From: Facklamia sp. 7083-14-GEN3
GTDB lineage: Bacteria > Bacillota > Bacilli > Lactobacillales > Aerococcaceae
Length of the DNA stretch: 64,000 nt
Reading direction: 5' to 3'
NCBI RefSeq assembly: GCF_024742075.1
Contig: NZ_JANSGD010000001.1
Coordinates: 186,001-250,000, forward strand
Positions 7,705 to 16,621 of this stretch are shown here, piece after piece. Numbering within the stretch: position 1 is the first letter of the stretch; each line of letters opens with the position of its first letter. A program made the translations under genes and the position numbers. The notes under the pieces are model-generated. The model had not been told where the DNA came from and searched no databases. It saw only the letters and a program-made list of their open reading frames with translations.

Positions 7705-9321
7705 TTATTTCACATAAATAGCCTTTAAATCTTCAATAAAGCTAAAGCGAAGGAGTAGCTCATCTGTATCTTCTTGACTAAGTTCTTGGTCCATTTCAAA
7801 GATAGTAATAGCTGGGCCATTAATTTTAGCTCTTTCGTGCGTCATGTAAGAAATGTTAATATCATGGTCTTGCAAGAAGGTTGAGAGACGTCCGATGGTT
7901 CCAATCTTATCTTTGTGGCGGATAATCAGAGTAGGGCGTTCTCCAGAAAAGCGAACATCATATTCATCATATTTATTAATTTCGATTTTTCCACCACCTA
8001 CTGATGAACCAATGATGGTGACATGGTTATTTGGACCGAAGATATGAATACGAGCAGTATTAGGATGATAGTTTCCTAAATTACGTTCGAGGAAATTAAT
8101 CTTTAAGCCACGTTCTTCAGCAATATCACGAATATCAGCAATTTCTGAGTCACGCGTTGTATATCCTAAAACGCCAGCAATTAAAGCTAGGTCTGTACCG
8201 TGTCCTTGATAGGTTTTAGCAAAAGAATCCATTAAGGTAAATACCACTTCTTCTGGTTCTTCACCTAAAAGTTGACGCGCCACATTACCGAGACGAACAG
8301 CACCTGCTGTATGAGAAGAGGAAGGACCCACCATCACTGGACCTATGATTTCGAAACCAGATTGGTAAGAAGCGCTGACTCCGTCTTCTAAGATCTTTTC
8401 ACCTGTTCCGGACAACTCAACCTCAACATCAGCTACTAATTCATCGGAGTTACCAAATACTTGTTCTTTAATACGGCGAGCAGTAGGAGTTCCGGCTACA
8501 CCACCAATACCTGTTTCTCTAAGGGATTCTGGTAGTTCGTTACCGATTGCATCCATGGCATCAATCACTTCATCGGAAGGAATAATCGAAACCACATCAG
8601 CCAAGGCCATATCAGCAGCAGCCATTGCCGTCAAGGCGTGAAGTCCATTACGAATGATACAAGGAATTTCTACTAAACCTGCAACGGGATCACAAACAAG
8701 ACCTAAAGAATTTTTAAGCGCTAATCCCACTGCGTTTCCAACCTGCTCGGGAGTTCCACCTTTTAATTCGACCAAGGCTCCAGCAGCCATAGAAGTCGCA
8801 GAACCTACTTCTGCTTGACAACCTCCTTGAGCTCCAGAAATTGAAGCCCGGTTAGCAATGACTAATCCGAGAGCAGAAGCAGTAAACATTGCACGGACTA
8901 ATTGTTCTTTTTCAAACTTTCCAGTATCAAGCATATGCACTAAACAAGCTGGTAAAATACCGGCAGAACCAGCTGTAGGGGTCGCAACAATTCTTCCCAT
9001 TGAAGCATTCACTTCGTTAACCGCCATCGCATTGGCGACAACTCTAAGAGTGAAGGAATCGACCAAGGAGTTATCCTTTTGAGTGTATTCGAAGACACGA
9101 TGACCATCTCCGCCAGTCACACCTGTATGACTCATAACTGACTCCAAGGTACCTTTTCTTACAGAATTGACCATGACATCAAACTGTTCTTCCATAGCAG
9201 CTAACATTTCTTCCTCAGAAATTCCTCTTAACTCCATTTCATTTTGAATCATTACTTGAGAAATGGTAAGTTCTCTTTCATTAGCTTCATCGATTAAACC
9301 TTTTAAACTTGTAAATGACAT
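7705..9321 (-). CDS. sdaA: L-serine dehydratase, single chain with alpha domain before beta domain (Fe-S type)
   Basis: The 538-residue enzyme deaminates L-serine to pyruvate and ammonia. The N-terminal part (about 1-295) is the alpha catalytic domain: ATPTAGSAGILPACL, GAQGGCQAEVGSA and the CDPVAGLVEIPC segment supply the cysteines for the 4Fe-4S cluster. The C-terminal part (about 310-538) is the beta domain, with MVGPSSSHTAGAVRLG and a terminal ACT domain. Most Gram-positives have two genes (sdaAB, sdaAA) and E. coli SdaA is fused beta-then-alpha; here the order is alpha-then-beta. There is no frame break at the junction, so the fusion is genuine. Pyruvate from serine could feed the same amino-acid fermentation as glycine reductase. 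Confidence 0.93.
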   Translation of the reverse strand: MSFTSLKGLIDEANERELTISQVMIQNEMELRGISEEEMLAAMEEQFDVMVNSVRKGTLESVMSHTGVTGGDGHRVFEYTQKDNSLVDSFTLRVVANAMAVNEVNASMGRIVATPTAGSAGILPACLVHMLDTGKFEKEQLVRAMFTASALGLVIANRASISGAQGGCQAEVGSATSMAAGALVELKGGTPEQVGNAVGLALKNSLGLVCDPVAGLVEIPCIIRNGLHALTAMAAADMALADVVSIIPSDEVIDAMDAIGNELPESLRETGIGGVAGTPTARRIKEQVFGNSDELVADVEVELSGTGEKILEDGVSASYQSGFEIIGPVMVGPSSSHTAGAVRLGNVARQLLGEEPEEVVFTLMDSFAKTYQGHGTDLALIAGVLGYTTRDSEIADIRDIAEERGLKINFLERNLGNYHPNTARIHIFGPNNHVTIIGSSVGGGKIEINKYDEYDVRFSGERPTLIIRHKDKIGTIGRLSTFLQDHDINISYMTHERAKINGPAITIFEMDQELSQEDTDELLLRFSFIEDLKAIYVK

Positions 9322-9401
9322 AAAATCAACCCCAATCCAGATACTTATTTTTACTTAGTGCATTATAGCACAGAGTCCCTTGTAATTTAACCTTTTTCAG
9401 A

Positions 9402-9430
9402 AAAATATGCTAGCGAAAATCGCTAGCATT
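9402..9430 (-). terminator. Terminator after the DUF697-like gene
   Basis: On the minus strand ATGCTAGCGA and TCGCTAGCAT form a 10-bp stem with a short loop, followed by a T-rich run. Confidence 0.85.
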
Positions 9431-9434
9431 GATA

Positions 9435-10391
9435 TTATAACTTTGTAAACGGATTCCATTTCTTGCTATTTTCAATACCTGATTTCTTAATTGATTTAAC
9501 CATGGTTTGAACAACCTTTAAGCTACCATCTTTAATTATTTGACCTAGCAATTTAGTGCTTTCAATGGTTGCAGAACGCTTGATGACTTGGTTATCAGCA
9601 TCTTTCAAACTGCCCAAATAATTCATAGTGACAATTCCGACTCTTAAGGTTAATAGAGCATTGATTGAACCTTCTAAAATCGAATTGGCTATTAAATTAG
9701 TAATCGAAACAGAACCTGGAATCATGGATAAAAGGCTTCCCCCAAGAATAGATGAAATTAAAGGCTCCATTTGAGCTTCAATTAGATCTAAATCTTCAAT
9801 ACCTCTAGCCATTAAAATGGTAGTGGCGACATTAGTATATATAGAAAGAACTTTTCCGAAACTTGGGCGAGTGTCATACACTTTGATTAGATGCCAGACC
9901 ATTTTGATTAAGACAACTAGAACCGTAAGTGAATCTAACGAACCATTTTGTGAAATGGCAGTTGTTAAGAAAATCATTTGAGCTTGCTTTTTGATATCCA
10001 TTAAGCCATGTTCTCTTAAAGTATAATGTGCCAAGTGGATTTGTTCTTCTACTGATAACTTTTCATGAGCATGCCAATCAAATTTTAATTCTTTTAATGT
10101 ACGGTTTTTGTTTAGTTTTGTTAAAGTATCTTTAACATATTCTTCATATTCCTCAGGACTTGCTCCATCTGCTAGATCTATCTCTTTAGGCAACTTCATT
10201 AGTTCTCTCACGGTTAGAAAAGTAAAATAAATTAATATAATAGCTAGTATTAGAATAACTGCGAGTGCTAAGAGAGGATGGATATATGCTAAATTACGAT
10301 ATAATTGCATAAATTGATTAAAAATAAAAATGATAGTTATAATCAAAAAGGCTGAAGCTACTAATTTTAACCATTGGCGCCAATTATTCAA
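9435..10391 (-). CDS. DUF697/YcjF-like membrane protein
   Basis: The 318-residue product has two adjacent N-terminal membrane helices (about 10-65), a charged stretch, and a C-terminal half rich in hydrophobic, Gly/Ser-containing helices (ILGGSLLSMIPGSVSITNLI) resembling the DUF697 domain. DUF697 proteins are membrane proteins often linked to dynamin-like or Era-like GTPases; none is seen here. It is a single-gene unit with its own terminator. The family call rests on overall pattern, not a sharp motif. Confidence 0.55.
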   Translation of the reverse strand: MNNWRQWLKLVASAFLIITIIFIFNQFMQLYRNLAYIHPLLALAVILILAIILIYFTFLTVRELMKLPKEIDLADGASPEEYEEYVKDTLTKLNKNRTLKELKFDWHAHEKLSVEEQIHLAHYTLREHGLMDIKKQAQMIFLTTAISQNGSLDSLTVLVVLIKMVWHLIKVYDTRPSFGKVLSIYTNVATTILMARGIEDLDLIEAQMEPLISSILGGSLLSMIPGSVSITNLIANSILEGSINALLTLRVGIVTMNYLGSLKDADNQVIKRSATIESTKLLGQIIKDGSLKVVQTMVKSIKKSGIENSKKWNPFTKL

Positions 10392-10472
10392 AAAATCACC
10401 CCTTTATTTTTTTAGTTTAACATTTTTGATTAGAAAGCAACTCCAACCTTAGACTGACAGATAAAGCATAGA

Positions 10473-10928
10473 TTATTCGGATTGTGTTCGTTTATTAAGG
10501 TGATATTTATAAGTATCCATGGCAGAGTCTACTACAAAAACAGCCAATCCAATGGCAAGGGCGGTAACTAAGGCTTGATAGAATGACTGACTAGCTGCAA
10601 TCAAATTGTTTTCCATGAAATACTCTGCTGTTTCATAAATGGCAATACCTGGTACATAGAGAAAGAAAGCGGGGATGTAAAAAACGTTAACAACGGTTTT
10701 AAATTTACGTGACATCCATTGGCCTATAATACTTACAATAAGACTACCGATAAAAGTAGCGATGAAAGTATTTGTGAGACTTAAAACAAATAAATAAACA
10801 GCATATGAAATTATTCCTGGTATACCTGACCAATAAATAAATTTTCGTGGAGCATTTACATTGATAGCTGCGGCTACAGTTGCTAGATAACTAGCGATGA
10901 GTCTTAGTATTAAATGATTTAATTCCAT
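10473..10928 (-). CDS. Threonine/serine exporter, small subunit (ThrE C-terminal half, DUF3815)
   Basis: The 151-residue membrane protein has four to five hydrophobic helices. It contains NAPRKFIYWSGIPGIISYAVY, minus its last residue or so, and PAFFLYVPGIAIYET, features of the ThrE_2 domain. It works with the adjacent large subunit, whose gene it overlaps by 10 bp, to export threonine and serine. Together the pair equals a full-length ThrE split in two, the usual arrangement in Firmicutes. Confidence 0.88.
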   Translation of the reverse strand: MELNHLILRLIASYLATVAAAINVNAPRKFIYWSGIPGIISYAVYLFVLSLTNTFIATFIGSLIVSIIGQWMSRKFKTVVNVFYIPAFFLYVPGIAIYETAEYFMENNLIAASQSFYQALVTALAIGLAVFVVDSAMDTYKYHLNKRTQSE

Positions 10929-11710
10929 AAGTTAATCACTCCATATGAGATAGCTAAGCCAATTCCGACCCCTAAAGCAAGGCTTAAACCTTCCTTAAAG
11001 GCATCTACTAAACGAGTTATACCAGTAGAGTAATCGCCGCGAAGCAAATCACGGATTCCATTGGTAAAAGCCGTTCCTGGATAAAGTGGCATTAAAGTAG
11101 CACCAATAACAATATTAAGGTTAAAGCGGTTAGTTACATATAAATGGATAATGGGCAAAACAAAAGCCAAGGAACTTGTCATTAAGACATTGACAGCGAA
11201 TCGGTTGAGACCAAAATCATCTTCTGATAGTTTAAAAAATAAAATCATAATGGTTGGGATTAGCGCAATCACTACATCGCCTAAACCGCCTTCTAATAAG
11301 ATAACAAAGGACATGATTAGAAGAATTGTCCAAACAAATTGATTGTGCGTCGTATATTCTTGGTCATGAATCTGATTTAGTTGCAGATAAGCTTCTTGTG
11401 GACTAATTGCTTCATCTAATAATTTATAAACAATGTCATTGACTTGATGAATAATGCGTATATGATTTTTACGGTTTTTGACTCGGACTATAATAGTGCT
11501 TCCCATCGGACTTTCTTTTTTTAGCTGACTATCTTGTAAAGTTAAAAATAAGCCGGAAGCGGAGGAGAAGACAGCGGGTTGGTCAAAGTTACTCAATGAA
11601 AGAATTTGATTAACTGTCCGCTCAACTCGATAACCTTCAGCCTCCGATTGAATCAAGAGGGTCCCAGCAAGAGTGGCTAGTTTAAGAATTAACTGTTCAT
11701 TTTTATCTAT
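10919..11710 (-). CDS. Threonine/serine exporter, large subunit (ThrE N-terminal half, DUF1212)
   Basis: The product contains the DUF1212 domain: LATLAGTLLIQSEAEGYRVE at the N-terminus, then five membrane helices and PLYPGTAFTNGIRDLLRGDY. The start is a problem. A very strong purine run (AAAGGGGGGG) is followed after 5 bases by ATA at 11710, and homology would place the start just there, but no in-frame ATG, GTG or TTG is near. The open frame extends upstream to ATGs at 11749 and 11797, but those lie at or before a TATAAT (11738-11743). Either AUA is used as a start or a longer N-terminus is made. Function is clear, the start is not. Confidence 0.8.
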   Translation of the reverse strand: MDKNEQLILKLATLAGTLLIQSEAEGYRVERTVNQILSLSNFDQPAVFSSASGLFLTLQDSQLKKESPMGSTIIVRVKNRKNHIRIIHQVNDIVYKLLDEAISPQEAYLQLNQIHDQEYTTHNQFVWTILLIMSFVILLEGGLGDVVIALIPTIMILFFKLSEDDFGLNRFAVNVLMTSSLAFVLPIIHLYVTNRFNLNIVIGATLMPLYPGTAFTNGIRDLLRGDYSTGITRLVDAFKEGLSLALGVGIGLAISYGVINLWN

Positions 11711-11824
11711 GAGTACCCCCCCTTTTGTTTTTTGTCTATTATAGCACATTATAAGTGACAGACGATAAGGCTTAATCGGAGAAGTTGGATGAATCATGTT
11801 ACAATATTAAATAGGGGTGATGAT

Positions 11825-12775
11825 TTGAAAATATCAAAAATTCAGGTTCAAAAAAAGAACAAACAACGTTACTCTATCTTTATTAATAATCAATTTGCTT
11901 TTGGAATAGATGAGGCAATCTTAATTAAGTTTGCTATTAGAAAAGGTTTAGAAGTTGATCAAAAGTTAATCGAAAAAGTTTTAGAAGCTGAATTTCATTA
12001 TCAGTTTTATCAAAAAACTTTAAATTATCTATCTTATGGGTTGAAGTCTGAACAAGAAGTACGTGACTACCTTGCAAAAATGGTTAAAGAGTCACAAAGT
12101 GAGAAGCTAGAAGAACGGCATAATCTTTTAAAAGAATCAGAATCTAGTAGCCAAAAATCTTCTCTATCTAATTTCAGCAAAAAAAATAGTCGGTTTGACT
12201 ACGCATCTTTTGAAGTTTCAGAAAGTTTAATTGAACAAATTATTGACAAACTAAAGACACAAAATTTAATTAATGATCTTATTTATGGCCAGGCTTATGT
12301 GCGTACTCAAGCTAATATCAATCGTAAAGGGCCAAGAAATATTTCTTATGAATTGAAAATGAAAGGTCTAAATGATCTGATAATTGAAGATGCTTTAATG
12401 GAGTATCCAGAAGATTTAAAAAGAGAAAACTTAGAAATTTTAGCGGATAAATATATTAAAAGTAAAAAACGATTATCATTAGCTATGCTAAAGACAAAGC
12501 TATATCAACATCTTAACCAAAAGGGCTATGATCGCATAATCATTCAAACCTTTCTAGATAATTATAAAATTGAAGTCGATCCTGAACTTCAGGAGAATTT
12601 GCTGGATCAAGAAGGGCAAAAACTTTTCAGGAAAAGATCCAAAAAATATGGAGGCTATGAACTAAAAAAGCGGTTAATCGTCGATCTTCGACAAAAGGGT
12701 TTTAATTACCAAGACATTCAAAATTGGTTAGAGGATAATGAAAACATGATAAAAATGAAAGGGGAGAGTGAGTAA
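11825..12775 (+). CDS. recX: Regulatory protein RecX
   Basis: RecX binds RecA filaments and limits recombination. The 316-residue product contains repeated three-helix RecX units, for example LSYGLKSEQEVRDYL, LINDLIYGQAYVRTQ, GPRNISYELKMKGL and YGGYELKKRLIVDLRQKGF. It is longer than usual because of a Ser/Glu-rich insert at about residues 90-130. The TTG at 11825 follows AGGGGTGA and begins the conserved N-terminal strand; the upstream ATG at 11789 has no ribosome site. It overlaps mutY by 8 bp, so a DNA-repair pair is co-expressed. Confidence 0.9.
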   Translation: MKISKIQVQKKNKQRYSIFINNQFAFGIDEAILIKFAIRKGLEVDQKLIEKVLEAEFHYQFYQKTLNYLSYGLKSEQEVRDYLAKMVKESQSEKLEERHNLLKESESSSQKSSLSNFSKKNSRFDYASFEVSESLIEQIIDKLKTQNLINDLIYGQAYVRTQANINRKGPRNISYELKMKGLNDLIIEDALMEYPEDLKRENLEILADKYIKSKKRLSLAMLKTKLYQHLNQKGYDRIIIQTFLDNYKIEVDPELQENLLDQEGQKLFRKRSKKYGGYELKKRLIVDLRQKGFNYQDIQNWLEDNENMIKMKGESE

Positions 12776-13982
12776 TCTGATGATCGATTTTATAAGTAGT
12801 TATTTGGATTGGTCTCCTCAAAAAATTCAGAAGTTTCGTCAAACAGTATTAACTTGGTACGATGAAGAAGGGCGAGACTTACCATGGCGTCACAGTAAAG
12901 ATCCCTATCATATTTGGGTCAGTGAGATTATGCTGCAACAAACGCAAGTAAATACGGTTATCCCATATTATGAGCGATTTATCAGCGAATTACCGACTAT
13001 TCAAGCTTTAGCACAAAGTTCTGAAGAACAACTGCATCAGCTATGGCAAGGTTTAGGCTATTATTCAAGGGTAAGAAATATGCAAGTTGCCGCTAAACAA
13101 ATTATGAATGAATATGATGGTATCATGCCAACAACTATGAAGGGGCTATTAAGTTTAAAAGGGATTGGTCCTTATACAGCAGCAGCTATCGGATCGATTG
13201 CCTTTGGTTTAGTTGAGCCGGCTATTGATGGCAATTTAATGCGTATTGTTGCTCGCTTATTTGAAGTAGAGGAAGATATTGGTCAAGCAAAGAACCGTAA
13301 AGTCTTTAAAGCTATATTGGATCCTCTAATTGACCCCAACCGACCGGGTGACTTTAATCAGGCTTTGATGGATATCGGAGCTACTGTCATGACACCCAAT
13401 AATTACCGGCCTGAAAACCATATCTTAAAAGAATTTGATCAATCTTATCAAAATGGCACAAGTCATCTTTACCCAGTCAAACGTAAAAAGACTAAGCAGA
13501 CAAAACAAGAATGGCTTGCTTATAAAATTATAAATAAAGAGGGTAAAGTCTTAATGCGTCAGCATCAAGCGGGAGAATTATTGCTAGGCTTATGGCATTA
13601 TCCTTTAGTAGAAGTGGATTTGTTAGCTTTAAAAAATGCAAATGAAGCCAAAGAGGCTTTCTTTTATACTTATCTCAAGCCGGATGAAATGGTAGCGGAA
13701 TCTGTGGTTGAAGAGATTAAGCAAAATTTTAAAGCGGATTTAGATAATCTTACTCCTGCAATAAAACATGTTTTTAGTCACCGCATTTGGCAAGTTGGTA
13801 TTTTACCGGTTAATTATGAAAATAGTGGTCAGCAATTGCTTGATCAGCTTCAGCTTAGTGATAGTAGCTTTCAATGGGTATCAGAAGATGAGATAAATCA
13901 ACTAGCCTTATCTTCCTTGCAAATTAAATTATTAGATAAAATGAATAAAACATCATCTAACGATGACTTGCGTCTTTTTTAA
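12768..13982 (+). CDS. mutY: Adenine DNA glycosylase MutY lacking the Fe-S cluster cysteines
   Basis: MutY removes adenine mispaired with 8-oxoguanine. Visible are GRDLPWR, VSEIMLQQTQVNTVI with the catalytic Glu, the helix-hairpin-helix SLKGIGPYTAAAIGS, and VEPAIDGNLMRI with the catalytic Asp. A C-terminal NUDIX-like 8-oxoG recognition domain follows (about 240-404). The four cysteines that normally bind 4Fe-4S after NQALMDIGA are absent: the region reads TVMTPNNYRPENHILKEF. Such 'clusterless' MutY enzymes are known in some anaerobes and lactobacilli. The start could be GTG 12768 (overlapping recX) or ATG 12780. Confidence 0.93.
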   Translation: MSNLMIDFISSYLDWSPQKIQKFRQTVLTWYDEEGRDLPWRHSKDPYHIWVSEIMLQQTQVNTVIPYYERFISELPTIQALAQSSEEQLHQLWQGLGYYSRVRNMQVAAKQIMNEYDGIMPTTMKGLLSLKGIGPYTAAAIGSIAFGLVEPAIDGNLMRIVARLFEVEEDIGQAKNRKVFKAILDPLIDPNRPGDFNQALMDIGATVMTPNNYRPENHILKEFDQSYQNGTSHLYPVKRKKTKQTKQEWLAYKIINKEGKVLMRQHQAGELLLGLWHYPLVEVDLLALKNANEAKEAFFYTYLKPDEMVAESVVEEIKQNFKADLDNLTPAIKHVFSHRIWQVGILPVNYENSGQQLLDQLQLSDSSFQWVSEDEINQLALSSLQIKLLDKMNKTSSNDDLRLF

Positions 13983-14003
13983 TTAGATAAGCATATATAC
14001 TTA

Positions 14004-14037
14004 AAACCTCTAGCAATATAATGCTAGAGGTCTTTTG
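14004..14037. terminator. Terminator between mutY and the flavin reductase gene
   Basis: ACCTCTAGCA and TGCTAGAGGT form a 10-bp stem with a short loop, then CTTTT; an A-rich flank suggests some activity in both directions. Confidence 0.8.
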
Positions 14038-14062
14038 ATTACAGATTATCGTCATTTATTTA

Positions 14063-14629
14063 TTAAAAGTCGTAGGCGTCTTCTTCTTTTTGGCGTTTTA
14101 ATTCCATGGCTTGGCTAAATAATAGAGTATCTTTTATTAAACCATCTAAACGGTAATGAATATTTTGGTTAACAATCTCACCTTGGTGATAATCAGCCTC
14201 TTCAATAAATACATATGAAGGAATGACCATGGCTTTCATATAAGAAAGAATTGGTTTTAATTGATATTCAGCAATTAAATAGTGCTTAGGACTACCTGCA
14301 GTAATAACCATTCCAACCGTTTTATCTCTAAGCGCATTTTGCGGTAAAAGGTCGAAGATATTCTTAAGTGTTGCTGGAATGGAGGCTTGGAAAATTGGAC
14401 TACCAATTATAATGGCGTCAGCTTCCATGATTGCTTTTGTTACATAAGCACTATCACCAGTAAGTTCAACATAGTGATGACCATCCGCAAATTCAATATC
14501 TTTCTCAGCTAGGTCAATTAACTCCACATCAAAGTCTGAATAGTTTGCTTCAATAATCTCTTTAGTGAGATTCATAGCAATACGGGTTTTACTACCTATC
14601 TTAGAACCAGAAAGTAAAATTAATTTCAT
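14063..14629 (-). CDS. NAD(P)H-dependent FMN reductase
   Basis: The 188-residue flavodoxin-like protein belongs to the FMN_red (SsuE/azoreductase-like) family. It has an N-terminal flavin-binding strand LILLSGSKIGSKTR, the segment ADAIIIGSPIFQASIPATLKN and GMVITAGSPKHY. It overlaps the end of the LLM flavin oxidoreductase gene by one base, a typical two-component arrangement in which this protein supplies reduced FMN to the monooxygenase. The substrate of the pair is unknown. Confidence 0.88.
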   Translation of the reverse strand: MKLILLSGSKIGSKTRIAMNLTKEIIEANYSDFDVELIDLAEKDIEFADGHHYVELTGDSAYVTKAIMEADAIIIGSPIFQASIPATLKNIFDLLPQNALRDKTVGMVITAGSPKHYLIAEYQLKPILSYMKAMVIPSYVFIEEADYHQGEIVNQNIHYRLDGLIKDTLLFSQAMELKRQKEEDAYDF

Positions 14630-15762
14630 TAGTCCACTTCCTCCGTCAACTCTTGGACAGTCTCTCTAAATTTAGCGTGATCTGTTGGCTCTTTTTGATC
14701 AGAAATTTTTTGACCCGTATAACAGCGAACAGCAGGTAGAATTTTAGCTTCTAAAATTTCTAAATTTTTCATTAAGTATTCGAAAGGAATACCGCCAAAA
14801 TCAATTTGAGCCACATAACGACTAATACCGAAAGTCTCATATTGATAAAGAATCTTATCAATAATTTCTTCAGGACTTCCAACGTTAAGAATATCATTAA
14901 GGTTTTCTGATTGAGCAAAGGCTCGTTTAGGAAATTCTTGTCCATTTGAGAAACTAAAGCCTTTAGAAATGAAAGTATAGGCCTCCTGTCTAGCTTTTTG
15001 AGAAGTTTCGGCTACATATAACATACCAGCAGTTGCGACAGGGAAATCTTCACTTTGATAGCCATTTTCTTCTAAAGCTTCACGATAGGCTTCAATATTA
15101 GCCAAATGAATATCAGCTGGACCTGTTAAATGAGCTAAGAATATAGGAACTCCTTGACGGCCCGCTTGAATAGCGGAAGTACGATGACCTCCAACCGCAC
15201 GCCAAATTGGTAGTTTACGATTTTGATAAGGTCGAGGTAAAATAGAAGCATTTTTTAAAGGTGCTCTATATTCTCCCTCCCAGTTAATAATTAATTCTTC
15301 GTTAATCTGGCGTAAAAGTTCAAACTTTTCTTCATACAATGCTTCATAATCACGCATATTATAGCCTAGTAAATCAAAAAGTCCTACTCGAGAAGCGCGC
15401 CCAGCAATAATTTCCATTCGTCCCTTGGAGATAAGATCTAAGGTGGCGAAATCTTCAAAGATGCGAACGGGATCAGAAGTTGAAACAATGGTCGCGGCAG
15501 AAGAAAGTTTAATTTTAGAGGTTGCTTGTGCAATAGCCGCTAAAATGACTGTATGCGCTTGACTGGTAAAGTAAGGTTGGTGACTTTCACCAACACTAAA
15601 AAGATCTAATCCAGCTGCTTCTGCTTCAATACCATAACGAATAATCTCATTAACTCTCTGTTCTTGCGAAATACGGTCACCAGTAATTGGGTGAGGTACA
15701 TGGTCACCTAAAGTGTATATACCAATTTCTAAAGGTTTTTTGGGGGAAGTGGTTGAATTCAT
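14629..15762 (-). CDS. LLM-class (luciferase-like) flavin-dependent oxidoreductase
   Basis: The 377-residue protein has the bacterial-luciferase TIM-barrel pattern: IGIYTLGDH at the start, GLDLFSVGESHQPYF, KIKLSSAATIVSTSDPVRIF, LISKGRMEIIAGRAS and a C-terminal RYVAQIDFGGIPFEYLMKNL. Members oxidise organic substrates with reduced FMN from a partner reductase, which is encoded directly downstream. An aerobic detoxification or desulfonation role is possible, but the sequence does not show the substrate. Confidence 0.9.
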   Translation of the reverse strand: MNSTTSPKKPLEIGIYTLGDHVPHPITGDRISQEQRVNEIIRYGIEAEAAGLDLFSVGESHQPYFTSQAHTVILAAIAQATSKIKLSSAATIVSTSDPVRIFEDFATLDLISKGRMEIIAGRASRVGLFDLLGYNMRDYEALYEEKFELLRQINEELIINWEGEYRAPLKNASILPRPYQNRKLPIWRAVGGHRTSAIQAGRQGVPIFLAHLTGPADIHLANIEAYREALEENGYQSEDFPVATAGMLYVAETSQKARQEAYTFISKGFSFSNGQEFPKRAFAQSENLNDILNVGSPEEIIDKILYQYETFGISRYVAQIDFGGIPFEYLMKNLEILEAKILPAVRCYTGQKISDQKEPTDHAKFRETVQELTEEVD

Positions 15763-15966
15763 AGTCAGCTTCCTTTCTTATTTTTAATTGAACTTATTAT
15801 AGCATAAATCTCGAATTTAAGGAAATAAATCATTATAAAAATCGATAAGCTTTCATTTTTAAAATGAAATTTGCTCCCATAAAGACTTGGGAGTGTGATA
15901 TACTATTTAAGGAAAAGTTGATAGCCAAACGGCTAATTATTTACACAATAGAAAGTAGGTTCAGTG

Positions 15967-16512
15967 ATGAAGCAGCCCAGAGAAGGTGAATTCATTACTG
16001 TTAAAAGTTATAAACACGATGGTTCTTTGCATCGAACTTGGCGCGATACAATGGTTTTAAAAACCAGTGAACAGTCCATTATTGGATGCAATGATCATAC
16101 TTTAGTGATCGAATCAGATGGTCGTCGATGGGTGACACGAGAAGCTGCAATTGTATATTATCATCAACATTTTTGGTTTAATATTGTAGCGATGATTCGT
16201 AAAAGAGGTGTCACTTATTATTGTAACCTGGCCTCTCCATACGTTATGGATAAGGAAGCATTAAAATATATTGATTATGATCTTGATATAAAGATGTTTC
16301 CTGATGGTGAGAAGCGATTGTTAGATTTAGATGAGTATGAAGTACATAGTAGACGTTATAATTATCCAGTCGAGATTGACCGTATATTGAAATATAATAT
16401 TCAAGAGTTGGTCCGTTGGATTGAGGAAAAAAAAGGTCCCTTTAATCCAGCTTTTATCGATATTTGGTATGAACGCTACTGTCAATTGTCACATCGCAAA
16501 CGTTATAAATAG
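15967..16512 (+). CDS. DUF402 nucleoside tri-/diphosphate phosphatase (Ntdp family)
   Basis: The 181-residue protein matches the Firmicute YgaC/Ntdp family: [19 protein letters not shown] at the start, [10 protein letters not shown] in the middle and a DLDEYE segment near the metal site. Homologues hydrolyse nucleoside tri- and diphosphates with Mn2+ or Mg2+. ATG 15967 has AGTAGG 7 bases upstream; GTG 15964 is next to it. It is a single-gene unit. Confidence 0.85.
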   Translation: MKQPREGEFITVKSYKHDGSLHRTWRDTMVLKTSEQSIIGCNDHTLVIESDGRRWVTREAAIVYYHQHFWFNIVAMIRKRGVTYYCNLASPYVMDKEALKYIDYDLDIKMFPDGEKRLLDLDEYEVHSRRYNYPVEIDRILKYNIQELVRWIEEKKGPFNPAFIDIWYERYCQLSHRKRYK

Positions 16513-16553
16513 TTAATAGTAGAATTCACTGAGAGAAATATTTTGTGTAAAAT

Positions 16554-16596
16554 GCAATAGAAGCGATAGTAAGTCGCTATTCTATTGCTTTTTTTA
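16554..16596 (+). terminator. Terminator after the DUF402 gene
   Basis: GCAATAGAA pairs with TTCTATTGC across a loop that itself contains a GCGATA/TCGC element; seven Ts follow. Confidence 0.88.
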
Positions 16597-16621
16597 AAAT
16601 AAAGGATGAGAGAGTGAAGGT

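Noticed and set aside
7853-9082. Plus-strand frames of 64 and 74 codons
   Set aside because: Both lie inside the serine dehydratase gene on the other strand and have no motif.
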